Part shown: one piece after another, positions 11,412 to 23,700 of the stretch
Layout of the letters: each line of letters starts with the position of its first letter
Position numbering within the stretch: the first letter of the stretch is position 1
Assembly: GCF_000687475.1 (NCBI RefSeq)
Contig: NC_057317.1
Coordinates: 3,906,501 to 3,970,500 of the forward strand
Direction of reading: 5' to 3'
Source of the DNA: Ustilaginoidea virens
Taxonomy: Eukaryota; Ascomycota; Sordariomycetes; Hypocreales; Clavicipitaceae
DNA: 64,000 nt
Position numbers and translations under genes: made by a program
Notes under the pieces: model-generated
Seen by the model: the letters and a program-made list of their open reading frames with translations, nothing else
What the model was told of the DNA's origin: nothing
Database searches by the model: none

Positions 11412-11420
11412 AAGGGGGTG
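11412..11420 (+). other. Polypurine tract
   Basis: AAGGGGGTG lies directly upstream of the 3' LTR, where plus-strand DNA synthesis is primed in LTR elements. Confidence 0.75.
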
Positions 11421-11616
11421 TGTTGGAGGGAAATTGGCTTGTCTGTAATGTGGATATCGGTCATGTCCGAGGTCGGATGTGCCGAGTTCTCCCTGGATCA
11501 GTAAGCCCTTAGGGGTACCCCCTATCCCACTATAAATAGCTGGGAACACAAGTCTCTTAGAGAAGACTTGGTTCCTTCAATCAAGTATTATCGCATTTTC
11601 CCTGTGCATTCTGACA
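11421..11616 (+). repeat. 3' LTR of copia element
   Basis: 196 bp, TGTTGG...TGACA, with a TATA box at 11531-11538. It retains CpA and TpG throughout, unlike the coding interior. Confidence 0.97.
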
Positions 11617-11621
11617 GTAGG
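11617..11621. repeat. Target-site duplication (right), GTAGG
   Basis: Matches 5802-5806. Confidence 0.9.
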
Positions 11622-13796
11622 CCCTTCCCGTTTAGGAACCTCTGACTATCTCCGGTCAACATGGCTTTATGGAATCTGAGCAACAACTCCGACACAAAAC
11701 CACACAAAAACCGCACAGAACCACACGAAACCACATGAAACCCAGCTTCGATTGAAGTCCATGGCTCTTTGTGTGTTTGCACGACCGAGGGATTGCTGGT
11801 ACGCATGGAACGTTGGCCGATGGCCAGCCGAAGCGCCTGGCGTTTTGTTAGCCCGGACCAGATTCATTCTGCGCTGCGCAGAAGCTTATTGCGTGACGAA
11901 GAAGCATTGCGTTGATGAGTTTCGATTAGCCTCTTCGCTCCTGCGGCGCATGCGTTCTCACTCGCCGGACGGGCAACAGTATCGGGCTATGAGGAGGCCC
12001 GAACCCCTTTGCCTTGACCAGGGCTGCGGAGCCATGTCCGGTTGAGCGCCGAGGGCACAGCATGACCCAATCTCGACGGCCAAGCGCGGATTCGAGGCCG
12101 CCATTTCCTTGATAGCCTCGAGGAACCGGCTTTCTGGCTTATATTTGGTGCGGGCAGCCAGTCTCCCTCCTGTGGAGCTGGGCGCCTGCTTCCGCCGTCG
12201 GCACGTGGCAGCTTGTCAGGATCAGCATCCCCTTCAAACAAAGCCTATCCCTTTCCTTTGTGCGTCGTGAAGCAGCAAGCAGGCCGGTGCGAATCACAAA
12301 GGTGACGATTGGGGAGCCAAATAAGCAGCCCGCCCCTCCCACCCTGCGTTCAGCTGCATATTGAATACTGAAAGAAAGAAAGCCAGATATACTCCGTATA
12401 GGCAGTCTCGACCGCATCCTCTTTGGGCAGACGTGTTGTTATTCCCCTGCTGAACCGTGTTACTCTTGCTCGTCGCAATGGTCACCATCATCTCCATGTT
12501 CGTCAAAAAGGTCAAGATAGACCAGACTCGGCTCCAACGCCGCGCCTTGTCGCTCCTCTCTTTCTCTCCGCTCTTCCGACTCTTCTTCTTCTAAGCCCCC
12601 TTCTTCCCACCGAGCCAACAGCCTTTTCCGAGACAACTCAAACTTCCTCTATGCGTTAAGCATGGTATAGAACGTCGTGCCACCCAGTGCAGCAGCAGCA
12701 GCAGCCAGGTGCTTGCAGGATGGCTTTTCGCGGCCCGGCCAGGTACGACGGAGGGATCCCCAGACCAACGCCCATCTGCCGAGAGCCAGACACTTGGATT
12801 TTTTTTTTTTTTTTTTTATTTTTCTTAAATCGGAGCCTTGCTGCATCCCATCTGGCACTGATGCAAACACGGAGCGCTCTCTGCACCCCCGTTCTGCATG
12901 TCCTTGCGTCCGATGCGTCGACGCCACGGTGGAGCTCTTGACAGATTCTGCATCATGTCCCGATTTGGGTGTCAATAGACGTCCGTCAATAGCCTCAGCC
13001 GTATTCGGCAAACTTGAACAACAGGCCCGTTGTCAGCCAGAAGAGCTCTGCGGCGGCTGTTCCCGCCGCGCCGGTAACGTCTATTGGTGAGGTTGTCAAT
13101 GGTCTGGTTGTTCAATGCAGCTTGCTTCTTCTGCCCGCCACCACCAAATGTGACTGACGGACGTTCGTTTGTCGCCGACCGTCATGTCATGTTCACGTCC
13201 GAGTGCCCATTCACCTCATGCTGGGCACACCGTGATGCATTAGTTGCTCCTGGCTCAGCCAGTCTCGGTCTTATTGAACGCCTGTGAAGACGCCAGAGAC
13301 CTGATCCATGCCCGCAGATGCCGGGCAATTCCTGTGTGATGAGTTTCTCTGCTCTCCCAGCCCCAATGGGAAGCTCTACCCCTTTTTTTGTTTTGTGTGC
13401 GGAATCGCGTGTTGACGAGGCTGAAAGAACCATGTTTTTTCTATTCACGCCACCCATTGAGCAGAAGCAGAAGCAGAAGAAGAAGAAGAAGAAGATGGAG
13501 ACGGAGACGAAGACGAAGACGGAGAAGAAGAGGACGACTTGGTATAAGGGCAATGCTTCCCACTCGCTTGTGGTACACTGGCCATGAACAAGTGCCACGA
13601 CGCGGTTTCATCAACCCTCGTTCCCGTCCTGATTCTAAGCGGCCACGAGTTGCCTGCCCTGTCTCAGCAAGTTGTTGCACCGTATCGTCATGAAACGTCT
13701 CTCGTCCCTGTTGATTCTCATATCCAACTTGGCGTCCTTCCTCCTCTCCGTCCCCTCTTCTTTTCATTTCCTTCTTCTGAGCCCTCGCCCAAAGAC
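11622..13796. other. Intergenic region upstream of the STE3-type receptor
   Basis: No gene recognised. It holds ACCACACAAA-like direct repeats near 11690-11745, a TACTCCGTA copy near 12390, a CAG-repeat (12690-12705), a T19 run near 12799, and GAA/GAC-rich DNA near 13460-13530. The open frames here are low-complexity. The last ~200 bp are pyrimidine-rich and probably form the receptor promoter/5' UTR. Confidence 0.6.
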
Positions 13797-15533
13797 ATGG
13801 AAGCATTGCCCCCCAACGCGAACCCGAACCAGCTTGCGAGCCGTGGCGCAACGACCATTCTCGCCACGGCCGCAAGCTACCCTCCCTACTCGAATCCCGC
13901 GCTGGCAGCCAACCTCGTGTGCAGAACCGTCCTGGCCCTGCTAGCCAACCTGGTCTGCCTGGTGCCTCTCCGGCAGCTGTATCGAAACGGCGAGTTCGCG
14001 GCCGTCGTCTTCATCCTCAACGTCGAGCTTAAGAATCTCGAGACGGTGGTCAACTCGCTGCTGTGGAGGGACGACGACACCGCCTCCTGGTGGCCCGGCT
14101 ACGGCTGGTGCGATGCTGACGCCTATCTTCACAACCTCAGCATCGGCCTGTTTGTCACATGCCTGCTGGCCATTGTGCGCAACCTGGCCCAGCGGGTCGG
14201 CTTGATGCAAGCGACCGCCCTCACGGCCCGGCAGAAGCGCCGCCGCAACGTGATTCAGGCCCTCATCATCTTTCCCCTTCCCATCATCCAGCTTGCCTTG
14301 ACGTGGCCCATCACGGCCCAGCGCTACCTGGTGGCCACCTTGATCGGCTGCAACTGGATCCCCCATCCCTCCTGGCCCTACCTGGTCTTCTTTGTGCTTC
14401 CGCCGCCGATATTCGCCATCCTCACCGCAGGTTATGCAAGTAGGTTGTCCTTTGTCCTCATCCTCGGTTGGAGTGGGGGGGAGGGTGTTTTGCCATGGTG
14501 CCTGTAAGAAAGAAAAAGAAGGAAAAAGAAAAGAAGAGAGAGAGAGAAAGAAAAACAAAAAAAAAAAAAAAGGGGGGGGGGGGGGGGGGGGGGGACAAAT
14601 GGCCTTTGCTATACATCTCCCCTCTTTTAGTTGCCATTGACTGACCTTGTGTGCGTGTAATCTTTCCAAACCCACCAGTTTTGATTTACAAGCGATTCCG
14701 AACCGTCAGCAAAACGACTCAAGTTGCTCTCAATAGCAACCGCGCCGCCCTGCACAGGAGCCAACGAACAAAGAGACGGCTGTACCTCATGGTCGTCTCC
14801 ATCTTGATCCCGTTTCTCCCCGTCGTCATCACGCTGTCCGTCCTCAACATCCTGGAAATGCATGCCGTAAGGCCATTCAGCTACGACCAGGTCCACAATC
14901 ACGCCTCCCCGTTTCCGTGGAACACGATCCTGTTTGTCCCCTCGGGCCAGATCAGATGGGCCTACTTGAACAACTGCTACATACCCATCGCCACGGCCAT
15001 CCCCATATTCGTCTTCTTCGGCCTGACCAAGGACGCCGTCAACAACTACAGGCAGCTGTCCCTCTGCCTGGGGCTCGGCCGGCTTTTCCCCAGCCTCCTC
15101 CAAGAATACGACCCGGACAAGGGATTCTCATCTGGGGCGAGCACCCTAGGCTCCGCGCAGCTGCGGACCGTTGCAAGGTAGTGTGGCCTTCTTGGTTCCC
15201 TCCTCCCGTTCGATTTCGAGGGGCATAATCCATTGACACCTGGGATGCAGCAGCACCCCTTCAAAGTCCGAGTCAAGCACGAAATCTCACCCACCGAGTG
15301 ACCTGAATCGCCCCAAAGCCTTCTGCAGCGTTGAACGTGCGCAGCCGCAGTGTGCCCGGCGACCTGCATCCCGTCCCACCTCGGACGCGGAAGATCCAGG
15401 GCAGCGTGTCAGGTTCTCCGGCCCTAGCCCATTCCCTCTCCGTACGTTTCCCATATTTTCCGGTCGTCCGTGGCTGCGGATCTGGTCCCGAAGCGCCGAA
15501 GAAGAGAGAGGCTGCCGCCCAAACTCTTGCTAG
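13797..15533 (+). CDS. STE3: STE3-type a-factor pheromone receptor (GPCR)
   Basis: Seven-transmembrane receptor for a lipid-modified mating pheromone, in the plasma membrane, signalling through a heterotrimeric G protein. Exons 13797-14439, 14679-15177 and 15251-15533 give 474 aa. Membrane segments are clear: ANLVCRTVLALLANLVCLVP, FAAVVFILNVELKNLETVV, LSIGLFVTCLLAIVRNLAQ, VIQALIIFPLPIIQLAL, YLVFFVLPPPIFAILTAGYA, LYLMVVSILIPFLPVVITL, and CYIPIATAIPIFVFFGLT. STE3 landmarks include LIGCNWIPHPSW before TM5 and NNCYIPIATA in TM7. Intron 1 (GTAGGT...CCACCAG) contains an A15-G23 tract. The third exon encodes a Ser/Pro/Arg-rich cytosolic tail with several Cys; its extent is less certain. It is isolated from any MAT locus here, as is usual for receptor genes. 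Confidence 0.92.
14557..14594. repeat. A15-G23 homopolymer tract inside a receptor intron
   Basis: Fifteen A followed by about 23 G within intron 1 of the STE3-type gene, preceded by GA-rich DNA. Confidence 0.9.
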
Positions 15534-16468
15534 GATCCCAGTCAAGTCGGCTCGCTTGAGGGAGTCGGGTCCAGCCTCTACTTCTCGTCGCCGTTGGTAT
15601 AGAGCAAGTCTGGGGTGCGGGATGGCGCTTGAAGCCTTTGGAGTGACAGTGGATGGATGAGTGGGCGCACATCAGACAAAGCTGTCGATCACGGGAAGAG
15701 AGAGGGGGGGGGGGGGGGCAGAGGACTGGGAGGCGCCGAAAACTTGGTGAGATCCATCGAGTGGTCGATGGAATGGTGGTTGGAAAAGCACGGAAAAGCG
15801 GTCCATCCTAGACATCATCACGGCTTATCAGCGGCTGAATGGATGGATCATCAGCTATATATAGGGGCCGCGAAAGAGAAACCCTTCAGGCGTGTCTCAG
15901 CCCCAGTTCTAATTCTCCTTCTTGCAAGCCGACGCAAGGAATTGACATCATGCACACAATACGAGATCAAGTCTATCCACCTTGCCTGAAATCAGTCGTC
16001 CTGTCATGTCCCATTCACCGAATGGATATGCATGCCTACAAAGGAACTAACAATGGTTGTGCATACATAGGCCAGGCTTGACCTGCTTGCCTTGTATTGC
16101 CGACACTCGAATACACCCCGCCCATGACGCCGTGGTATCGAAAAAAAGAAACGAAATCGCCGTAGTCCTGAAGATGAAATCCAAAGAGGGCAGCTTGATT
16201 CTATATATCTTGAGGCCAGTATGTGTTTTTTTTTTTCTTCTTTTTCATCAATATGCAAGGCTAAAAAGGAATATTCTGATACTGTTGTCGAGACTCGTAT
16301 CTACATAACAAGTCTAGGCCCAAGTCGTGGAAGTCGTGCGGGGGTTGTTGTGTACAGTGTGGCACTGTGTGGCACTTGTCTTGACACTTGTCTGACACTT
16401 GTCAGTGGTCGGTGGTCAGGTGTCCAAGAGAGAGGGTTCATGTTAACTACAGCCGTGCGCCAGGTGCC
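15534..16468. other. Intergenic region between convergent genes
   Basis: No gene recognised. It contains a G14-16 tract near 15703-15718 and a T-rich run near 16227-16245, and must hold the 3' ends of the receptor and the DUF4203-like gene. Confidence 0.6.
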
Positions 16469-19400
16469 TCAACGCGCATGCTTTTGCATCTTCCTCATGG
16501 CTTCTCGGTGGATTTCAAGCATGTCTCCGTTCCTCATCCGCTCATCAAATGCACGGTCGGCGTCTTCTTTCTCTTTTTTCTGCACCTCCCTTCGCTGTGC
16601 CTCTGCTTCCTTCTGGCCCATGAGAACGGTTCGTTGCATCTCCATGTTGCGTTGCATCTCCGCCTCGCGTCCGCCACCCAGCAAGGGAGGGGAGCCGAAA
16701 GGGGAATCCCGCCCGGTATTCATCATGACAGGCGTCCCTGAGCGCAGTCCGTGCTGCACTGATTGACGGAAGCTGGCCAATTGAGCCTCTCTTGCCGCCA
16801 AGGTGGGCCGGGTCGACGATCTCTTGGGCTGATGTGAGTTGAAGGCCAAGTTTTCCGAGCTGTCTGCACCTGTAGGCCGGCGAGTAGGCACAGGCGCAGG
16901 CTGTGAGGGAGAGCCCGACACTAGCATCAAACCGTTGTGACGCATCATTTCCTTTCGCTGGCTGAGGGGAACGTCATCTGGGTCAGCCACACTGGGCATA
17001 GTCGCAGCATGTAGGGCATAATTGCGCAACGAGCCAGATTCGCTACCCAATCCCTGGCTTGCAAGAGTTGGCTCTGCCGTGTTCGAAAACAGGTTCCCCT
17101 GCGACTTGCTGCGGATGAATATCTCTCTTTGTCCCATCAGAGTCTGGGGACTGGAATAGGAAACAATGCCAGGGGTTGAAGGCTTCTCTGCTGCTGCCAT
17201 TGTTGCAGGAGGCTGCGACGACATCTTGTCAAGAGCGACCGTCGACGAATGGCTGGAATCAGGCTGTGGAGTTTCGCTGCTCCCTTCTTCCGCGATTGGC
17301 TCATCTGTCGGTCCGTTTGCACGCTCTTCTGCAATGGACGTGAAATTCGGCGATGCCTGCTTGAATCCAGACGACTTTTTCCTCAATGATGAGGCGGGCC
17401 GGGCAATTGCTGATTGCGCTGCTCGTTGTTCAAGGCGAGGGTTCTGTTCTGTGGGAGATGCTGGTGGCACCACTGCAGTTGTGGCCGCAGGCAGATCTGG
17501 CCTGGGAGAGCGTCTGGTGCTACTGCTTGACATGGCCAAATCAGACGTTTGAGAAGTTGATCGTCTTACGAGGAATGGCGGGACTCCGTCTTCAGCTGTC
17601 CGTCTGAGGGCCTCCACATCGACGGGTGCGGCCTTTTCTTTCGTGTCTCTTGCCGTCTTGGGCGCTGCTCTTGCACGAGGGATGTGCAATTCGTCAAGCT
17701 CAGGGCGCTCTGCATTGCTCAGATGCTTCGCCCATTCATTGGTCCTGTAGGACATGGCTACTCTCGACAACGACCTCGGCAGGCGGTCCTTGGTCAAGCT
17801 TGCTGGTGCTGTGGAAGAATTGCTGGCAACAGATTCAGCCCGGTCGGATGCTGCCGGAAGATTCGGATCTGCCGGAGAATCCCTCTTGCCTTGCCCTTCG
17901 GCCTGCGCTTGGCTCAGTTGTTCAGCATTAGGAGTCGTATCATGGCCAGCAGGCTCCCCAACTATAACCGTGGGTCCTGGCGTACGTGTGCTTGAAGTTG
18001 GACGCGAGGCGGGGATCGCTCCTGCTGCCTCAGCTCCCTCGACGGGCGGTTCGTTATCAGGCTGTCCAAGCTTGGCCTGGATCTCGAGGCGCGGCGTTGC
18101 AGGCTCGCCTTTGCCGGTGTCTTCGTCTGTCTCATGGTCCTCGTCTATCGGATTGTGACCTTTGCTACTGACGCTTTCCTCGTCTATTGTCGCTGCCAGA
18201 GACCTCTCGTCATCTTCGGGCCAGCGCGTCCTTTCCAGAAACAGCTCCTCTGTACTCTTCCCTGAATCCGAAAGACCGTCTGCAACAGCGCCTTCGGTGC
18301 GGTCAGACCTCTGAGAAATGTTGTGAAGGAAAGAGGCGGGTCCTAGTGAGAGCCTCTTCACAAGCGATTGATACTTGCGAGGCGCTGAAGTCGCGTCCAC
18401 CTCGGCTTCATCTGCGAAAGTGGCAATGGACGATCGATCCGCCTCGGACTTGGCGTCTGTTTCTTCAGGGACAATGAATGGGAGAGGAACCAACTCGGGA
18501 GCTTCGGGTACAATTTGAGCTTGTGAAGCGCGCTTACTGGCAACCGTGGATTTTGAATGCCTTTTCCCATCATCGCTCGACACCTGGGCGCCCTGTCTGG
18601 CCTCGTCCTTCTCGTCAGGCGTCGCTGCTTCTTGAACGCCCATCGCCGACTCGGGGACATCTTCGGCGGCAACTCGAACGGTAACCTTGCCTTCTTCGTT
18701 GACTTCCGCCGCCATCAACGCCTCAGGCCCGTTCCTCGAATGGTCCGATTCGGACATGTCGGTCAATTCTACGGCCTCGGCAGACAACTGTCTCTTTGAC
18801 TCGGCAAGACTAGGTCGGAGTCTCTTTTCGCTTCCGGTATCGGTAAAACGCGAGTCTGCTATGCTCTCGGCAGCGCCATCGCCGTATACGCGTTCCCACT
18901 GTTGACGCTCGCGAGCATTGACCTCTTCGATTTGACGCCCAACAGTCTCCTCTTCATGCTCTAGATTTCGTTGCTCCTCGGCTCGTTCCGCGGCTCTCTT
19001 TGCTCTCTTCTCACGAACGATGCGCCACAGCTTGATCTGCGAGATGATTCCCACCAATGAGATGATTACAATGGCTGCCGTTTCCACTCGAATGCCTTTG
19101 GTGACGGGATAGGTATCGGCTCCGAGGGGAAACAAGTTGTCATTCATCCCCCAAAGGTAGGCCCAAAACTCCTTTAATCCCGCCTGGCTGAAGCAATCGA
19201 TGCCAAGGACAGTTATGGTTGAACCTCCAAAGGCAATCAAGACGATGAGAGCCCAGTCTCTTGTCAGTCTGCTGAAGTAAAACGCAAGCCCGACTACGGT
19301 GAGGCTGGCGACGAAGATTGGTTTGGAAGGGGTGGTGCGCAGAAGCCCGCCCGGTACCAGGCACAATAGCCACATGCTGATGCAAAAGCCGCCGAGCGCG

Positions 19401-20108
19401 CACCCGAAGCCTTCCGTAAGCTCTTTGAAGAACAGCGCCGCGGCGCCGACGGCGCAGCCAGACATGACGGCCGCGGCGACGTACCCGCCTTGCAGCGCGT
19501 TGCTAACGGGTGTACTCATGACATAAATGATCAGGACCGCAACACCGAGTACTGTGACATAGGCGGTAGAAAAGAATGTGTGGATCCATCGGTTTTTTAT
19601 ACCAACAAGCGTATATATCACACCAGTCGCGAGCATGATGACTCCGGCAACTCCCCATCCCGGCGTGAGCTGAGGAGGCAAGGGTAGCTGGCCCGCCGGT
19701 ATCGTGGCTACAGGCAGAGGATCAGTACTTGCAGAAAGATTGGCAAGGGAAAGTAGCGAATGGCTTCAGGCTGGTGAATAAAGACATACAGTTGAACAAG
19801 GTTGAATTATCCCCAAAACCAGCAGTTGTGGTCATGGTTGGCAGGACGGAGTTGGTTGTGCTGGGAGTGGGCGTGGATGATGTCGGAGTTGTCGAACGAG
19901 CGGCCGAGGCAGGCTCGTCGGATGGTTTGCCATGGGTATCGCTTGCAGACGATGCTGCTGGCCCGGCTCCTGTTGTCGAAGGTATCGGTGTAGAAGCAGG
20001 TGCAGTGACCTCTCTCCTTGCGACGACGGCGAAGCTCTGCGACGCGCTCGGCTGACATAATGATGCGAGACAAAGCAAGGCGCACAGGCAAGCCTGGTTA
20101 AAGATCAT
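16469..20108 (-). CDS. Polytopic membrane protein with DUF4203/TM7S3-TMEM198-like core and long disordered tail
   Basis: Exons (minus) 20108-19790 and 19707-16469 give 1,185 aa; intron GTATGT...CTGTAG. A signal peptide (NQACLCALLCLASLCQPSAS) is followed by a Ser/Thr/Pro-rich lumenal stretch of ~90 residues. Seven or so hydrophobic segments then span about residues 120-330, for example GVIMLATGVIYTLVGI, YVTVLGVAVLIIYVMS, GGYVAAAVMSGCAVGAAALF, PIFVASLTVVGLAFYF and TAAIVIISLVGIISQIKLW. A charged helix follows (KRAKRAAERAEEQ...), then ~800 residues of Ser/Glu/Pro-rich disordered sequence ending in another Glu/Arg/Met-rich helix. The layout matches fungal DUF4203 proteins as I remember them; the biochemical role is unknown. 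A GPCR-like or transporter function should not be assumed. Confidence 0.85.
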
Positions 20109-20693
20109 GGTCTACTGCTTTGAGCATCAATGTGGTCGAACTGGAAGAGAAGCTCGGGCAGTCGGATTAGTTATCGCGACGGGCTTATTCAAGGCTGTGA
20201 AGCATGGTTGTCGGTGGTTGGCGATGGGGGGTTGAGGTAGAAAGGCGGAAGGAGTAGGAGGGCGCGAAACGGAGCGACGCAACAGTTGAGACAGTATCGA
20301 TGGAGAAGGGAAGTACCCTGGAACGAAGGGGTACTTGGCCAATTCGCGCTTGAAAGGGAATCGCAGATGGTTGTTGTTGTTGTTGTTGTTGCTGTTTTAG
20401 TATGTATATATTGCGTTGGCAGGTGTTTGACAAAGTGAACCCTTGCGGCCTGCACCGAAGGACTTTGGTGGGGTGTGGCAAGGCCTTTATTGAGGAACAC
20501 AATGACGTGAAGTCAAGAGTCTTTTGCTTCTTCTTCTTTTGCCTCTTTTTCTTTTTCGTTTTTTATTAAAATAAATAAATGGATAGATAGATATATAGAT
20601 AGATATATAGATAGATAGATGGGAAATAAAGTAAGCAGGGGGTGAAGATGGTTGACGACGTTGACGATAGCAAAGCCGGGGGAGCAAATGAGG

Positions 20694-20734
<41 letters not shown>
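20694..20734. repeat. 41-nt poly(A) tract
   Basis: Uninterrupted A41, the longest homopolymer in the window. Confidence 0.95.
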
Positions 20735-20736
<2 letters not shown>

Positions 20737-23700
20737 AGCAGGCGCTTCAAAGGTGGTCCTGCAGGCGACCGGGGGAGGGGGACTTTTCTTTTTTGATTAA
20801 TCTCGGGGGTTCAGCTGGCTGGAGGCATCGGAGCAGTCAGAATATATCCCCCTTTGTGACCCGTGATGACACGGACACGGCAGTCACGAGTGACGACCAA
20901 AACGGACTGGCTGTTGCAGACGGCATACCCGGATTGGCGTCAATGATGCGTCAACCTCGCATGGGCTGACGAGATTACTCTTGCCCAGGGAAGGAACGAA
21001 AAAGGCAAGAACGGAGGAGCCAATTTCCCTGGGGCGGCGGCGGCGTCCGGTGCCACGAAACGATGGGGGGCCGCACTTGCCCCCCCGTTTCCCCCGTCCC
21101 CCTTTCCCTAGGCTCCTCCTTCCCAGCGGCGCGCAGCTTGCATTTTGTTACCATTTCGGTAACGAAGGTGGGGCCAGGGTGCGTGGCGTGGGGTTTGGCG
21201 GGACTTTTGAGGTAGCGCGTCGACACATAATGAGCTGGTGGTGGCTTTTCGCGGCCGGCAGGGGAGGGGCAGGGGAGGGGGCAGGGGCTAGGTGCAGCGC
21301 CAGCTTGAGCAAGGGGCGTTTGGCCGCGCGGGACTAGGGTATGGTGCGAGCGTGGTGCGAGCGTGGTGCCAGCGTGGTGCGGGAGGATATAGCGTTGCTG
21401 TGCGTAGGGGGCACGAGTCGGGTGGCACGGCTTGCAGCATCGTCGACTAGGTGTATATACATATCCATGTCGGTCGGACATTGATGCAGACTCCAGAGGG
21501 GTGGGGAGGGGGTGTTGGCTTCGTTCGACCTGGCAAGGCTCAATCTTCTCGGACAAGGTCTGGTTCGGCTTCTTATTCCCGCTTGATGGGCCGCGCTGCT
21601 GGCTGCGGGGGTTGGTTCGCGCAGCTATTGCCAGGCGTCTGATGGCCAGCCAAGGCAGCAAAGGAGATGGGACATACGTTGACATTAGGTTAGGTAGTCT
21701 TGGTTCGTCGCCAAATGCGACATGCATGCAACGCCACAGCGCCGCAGCGCCACAGGCCCGCTCCGAGGGCCCCCCCGGGGGCTGGCTCAGGCACAGGCGC
21801 GCCAACCTGACTGGGCGGCGCTTCCTTCCTTCCTACATGTATGTTCCTTCCCATCCATCCATCCTTGGACCCCAACTGAGCCGGAGCCGGCTGGTGGACC
21901 AGCAGCAGATGACGAAAACGCTTCGCACCGTCGGGCGACACGGACACGACCAGCTGGTCTTTGTCCAGATTCACGAGGCGCGTCATCGCGTCGGTTGATC
22001 CGATCGGATCAGTGCCAAGGGGTGCCAGCCATGCACCACCGCCGACTGGGCCGCACGTCTGCGTTCTCGGACGGGTTCAGAGCATAGCGTGGCATGTCTC
22101 AGCAAAAAGCCCATGGCCATGGCCATGGCGGCAGGGGCGGGCGGGCGGATGCTCTGCTGGGACACGTCGGGCTCCTCTGGCCACGGCCGTCTTTCTCTGT
22201 TTTTTTTTTTTTCCCTCTCTTTATTTTTTTCTTCTTCTTCGTGGGTTGAACTTGCTGGTGCTTTGTCAGCGGGTCGACGATGGTAGCGGCTGTGCGGAGT
22301 ACGCGCAATCGGGGTTTGCCGGCCTTGGCAAGCCGGCAATCGGACCAGCGGACGGGCGGGTGTCGGGCTCTCTGCGCCGTGCGGATTCTGAACCCATCAT
22401 TATTAGAAGCAGGAGTCAGTCAATCGTCTGCAAGTGCCGCGTGCCTCTATTTCCTCTGCCATTGCCACTGCCATTGCCATTGCCATTTCCGTTCCCTCCC
22501 GCTGTCACCTCCACAAACCACCCGAATGCGCCCCTCCTCCCCCCCGTACCAGAGGGAAGCAAAGTTCCCAGGCGGGCTCTTGTCCGGCTTTCGTTTCCCC
22601 TTTTGCAAGCTCTCGCCTCACAGAGGCACGTACACAGGCCGGCATGGGTTTGCCGTCATTGGGCCAGCTCGGGCAGTCCCACGGTCCTGGAGAGGGAAAG
22701 GGTCAAAAAGAAAAGGGATAAAATCTTGTCAAAAGAGCCTGGTGTCCAGGTGCGAACGAACGAACGAACACGCAGGGATTGCCGTCACCCTTCCGTCTGC
22801 CAGGGTTGTGCGGCGAGAATGACGAACTCTTGGCGGGGCAGGAGCGGGGCGCTCCGGGGGGGGGGGGGGGGTTCCTGCCTGCTTCGACGTTCGAGGAGGA
22901 AACGAGGAGATGAGGAAATGACGACAAATCACTCGCGAGTTCACCGCCGCCCGCCCAGCTGGATGGAAGGTGCGGGTGCGTACGAGCGTGGGTTTCCAAG
23001 GCACCTACCTTAGGTACGTACATACCTACATAATGTACCCTCCTCCGTTGCTGCTCGGGAGTTGGGGCACTCGGGAATCAACTTGGCGACCCGGGGGGTA
23101 GTTCGTCCCCGCCGTTGAGCTTTGAGCTTGACCGAAATCGCGATTTGATTCAGCCGAGTTTAATTTCAGAGCGACCCCACTCCGTCCATGCGCCGCGTGT
23201 TGCGGCGTTGCATGTCATGTATGCTGCGTTGTTGCGTTGCGTGCGTGATTCTGCCAACTACCACCGCCATCACATCACGCCCTGCGCCGGACGCTCAACC
23301 AAAGCCTTTTTTTTTTCTTCCCCCCCGTGCTGCCTGGGAAAGGATGCTCCCTGCTGCCTGGGAAAGAAAAGCTCCCTTGTCAGGAACCCCGAAAATCCCG
23401 TGTAATATTGATATCCCCCCCCCTCTCCTGGGCCAAGCAAGTAAAATCGTGCTGCAACTTGCCAGCTGGGCACCCCAGTATCAATCAGGATGTTGCCCGC
23501 CGCCGCCATTGCCGCCGCCGTGCAACAAGCGAGGACAGAACAAAGGACAAAAGGACAAAAGGAAGAAAAAAAGGCTTGTGCGCCGGAACATCAAGTGATT
23601 CATCTCGAATGTGTGGATGAGGGATGGCCGAGAACCAAGCAAAACACAGCAGGGCATAGCGTCACCACCAGCGTTTCCCCCAATCAGCCATGGCGATTGT

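Larger units (their letters stand above)
5807..11616 (+). mobile_element. Full-length Ty1/copia LTR retrotransposon, coding region inactivated
   Basis: A complete element of 5,810 bp: 196-bp LTRs starting TGTTGG and ending in CA (TA in the mutated left copy), a primer-binding-like TGGTAGCA directly inside the 5' LTR, a purine tract AAGGGGG just before the 3' LTR, and flanking GTAGG duplications. The internal domain order is gag, zinc knuckle, protease, integrase, reverse transcriptase, RNase H. Integrase before reverse transcriptase marks the copia (Pseudoviridae-type) order. The two LTRs differ at 5 of 196 positions, all transitions between C/T or G/A. The coding interior is AT- and TpA-rich with many stops. 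It inserted in the intergenic DNA between RIM1 and the pheromone receptor. Confidence 0.97.

Noticed and set aside
13941..14675. 244-codon minus-strand open frame
   Set aside because: Antisense to the pheromone receptor and runs through the A15-G23 tract.
20975..21805. 276-codon minus-strand open frame
   Set aside because: Pro/Ser/Arg-rich, no domain, crosses tandem GGTGCGAGCGT repeats; likely chance in GC-rich DNA.
21961..23013. 350-codon plus-strand open frame
   Set aside because: It includes translated homopolymers (Phe run, Gly run) and Pro-Leu repeats from a CCATTG microsatellite; no conserved features.
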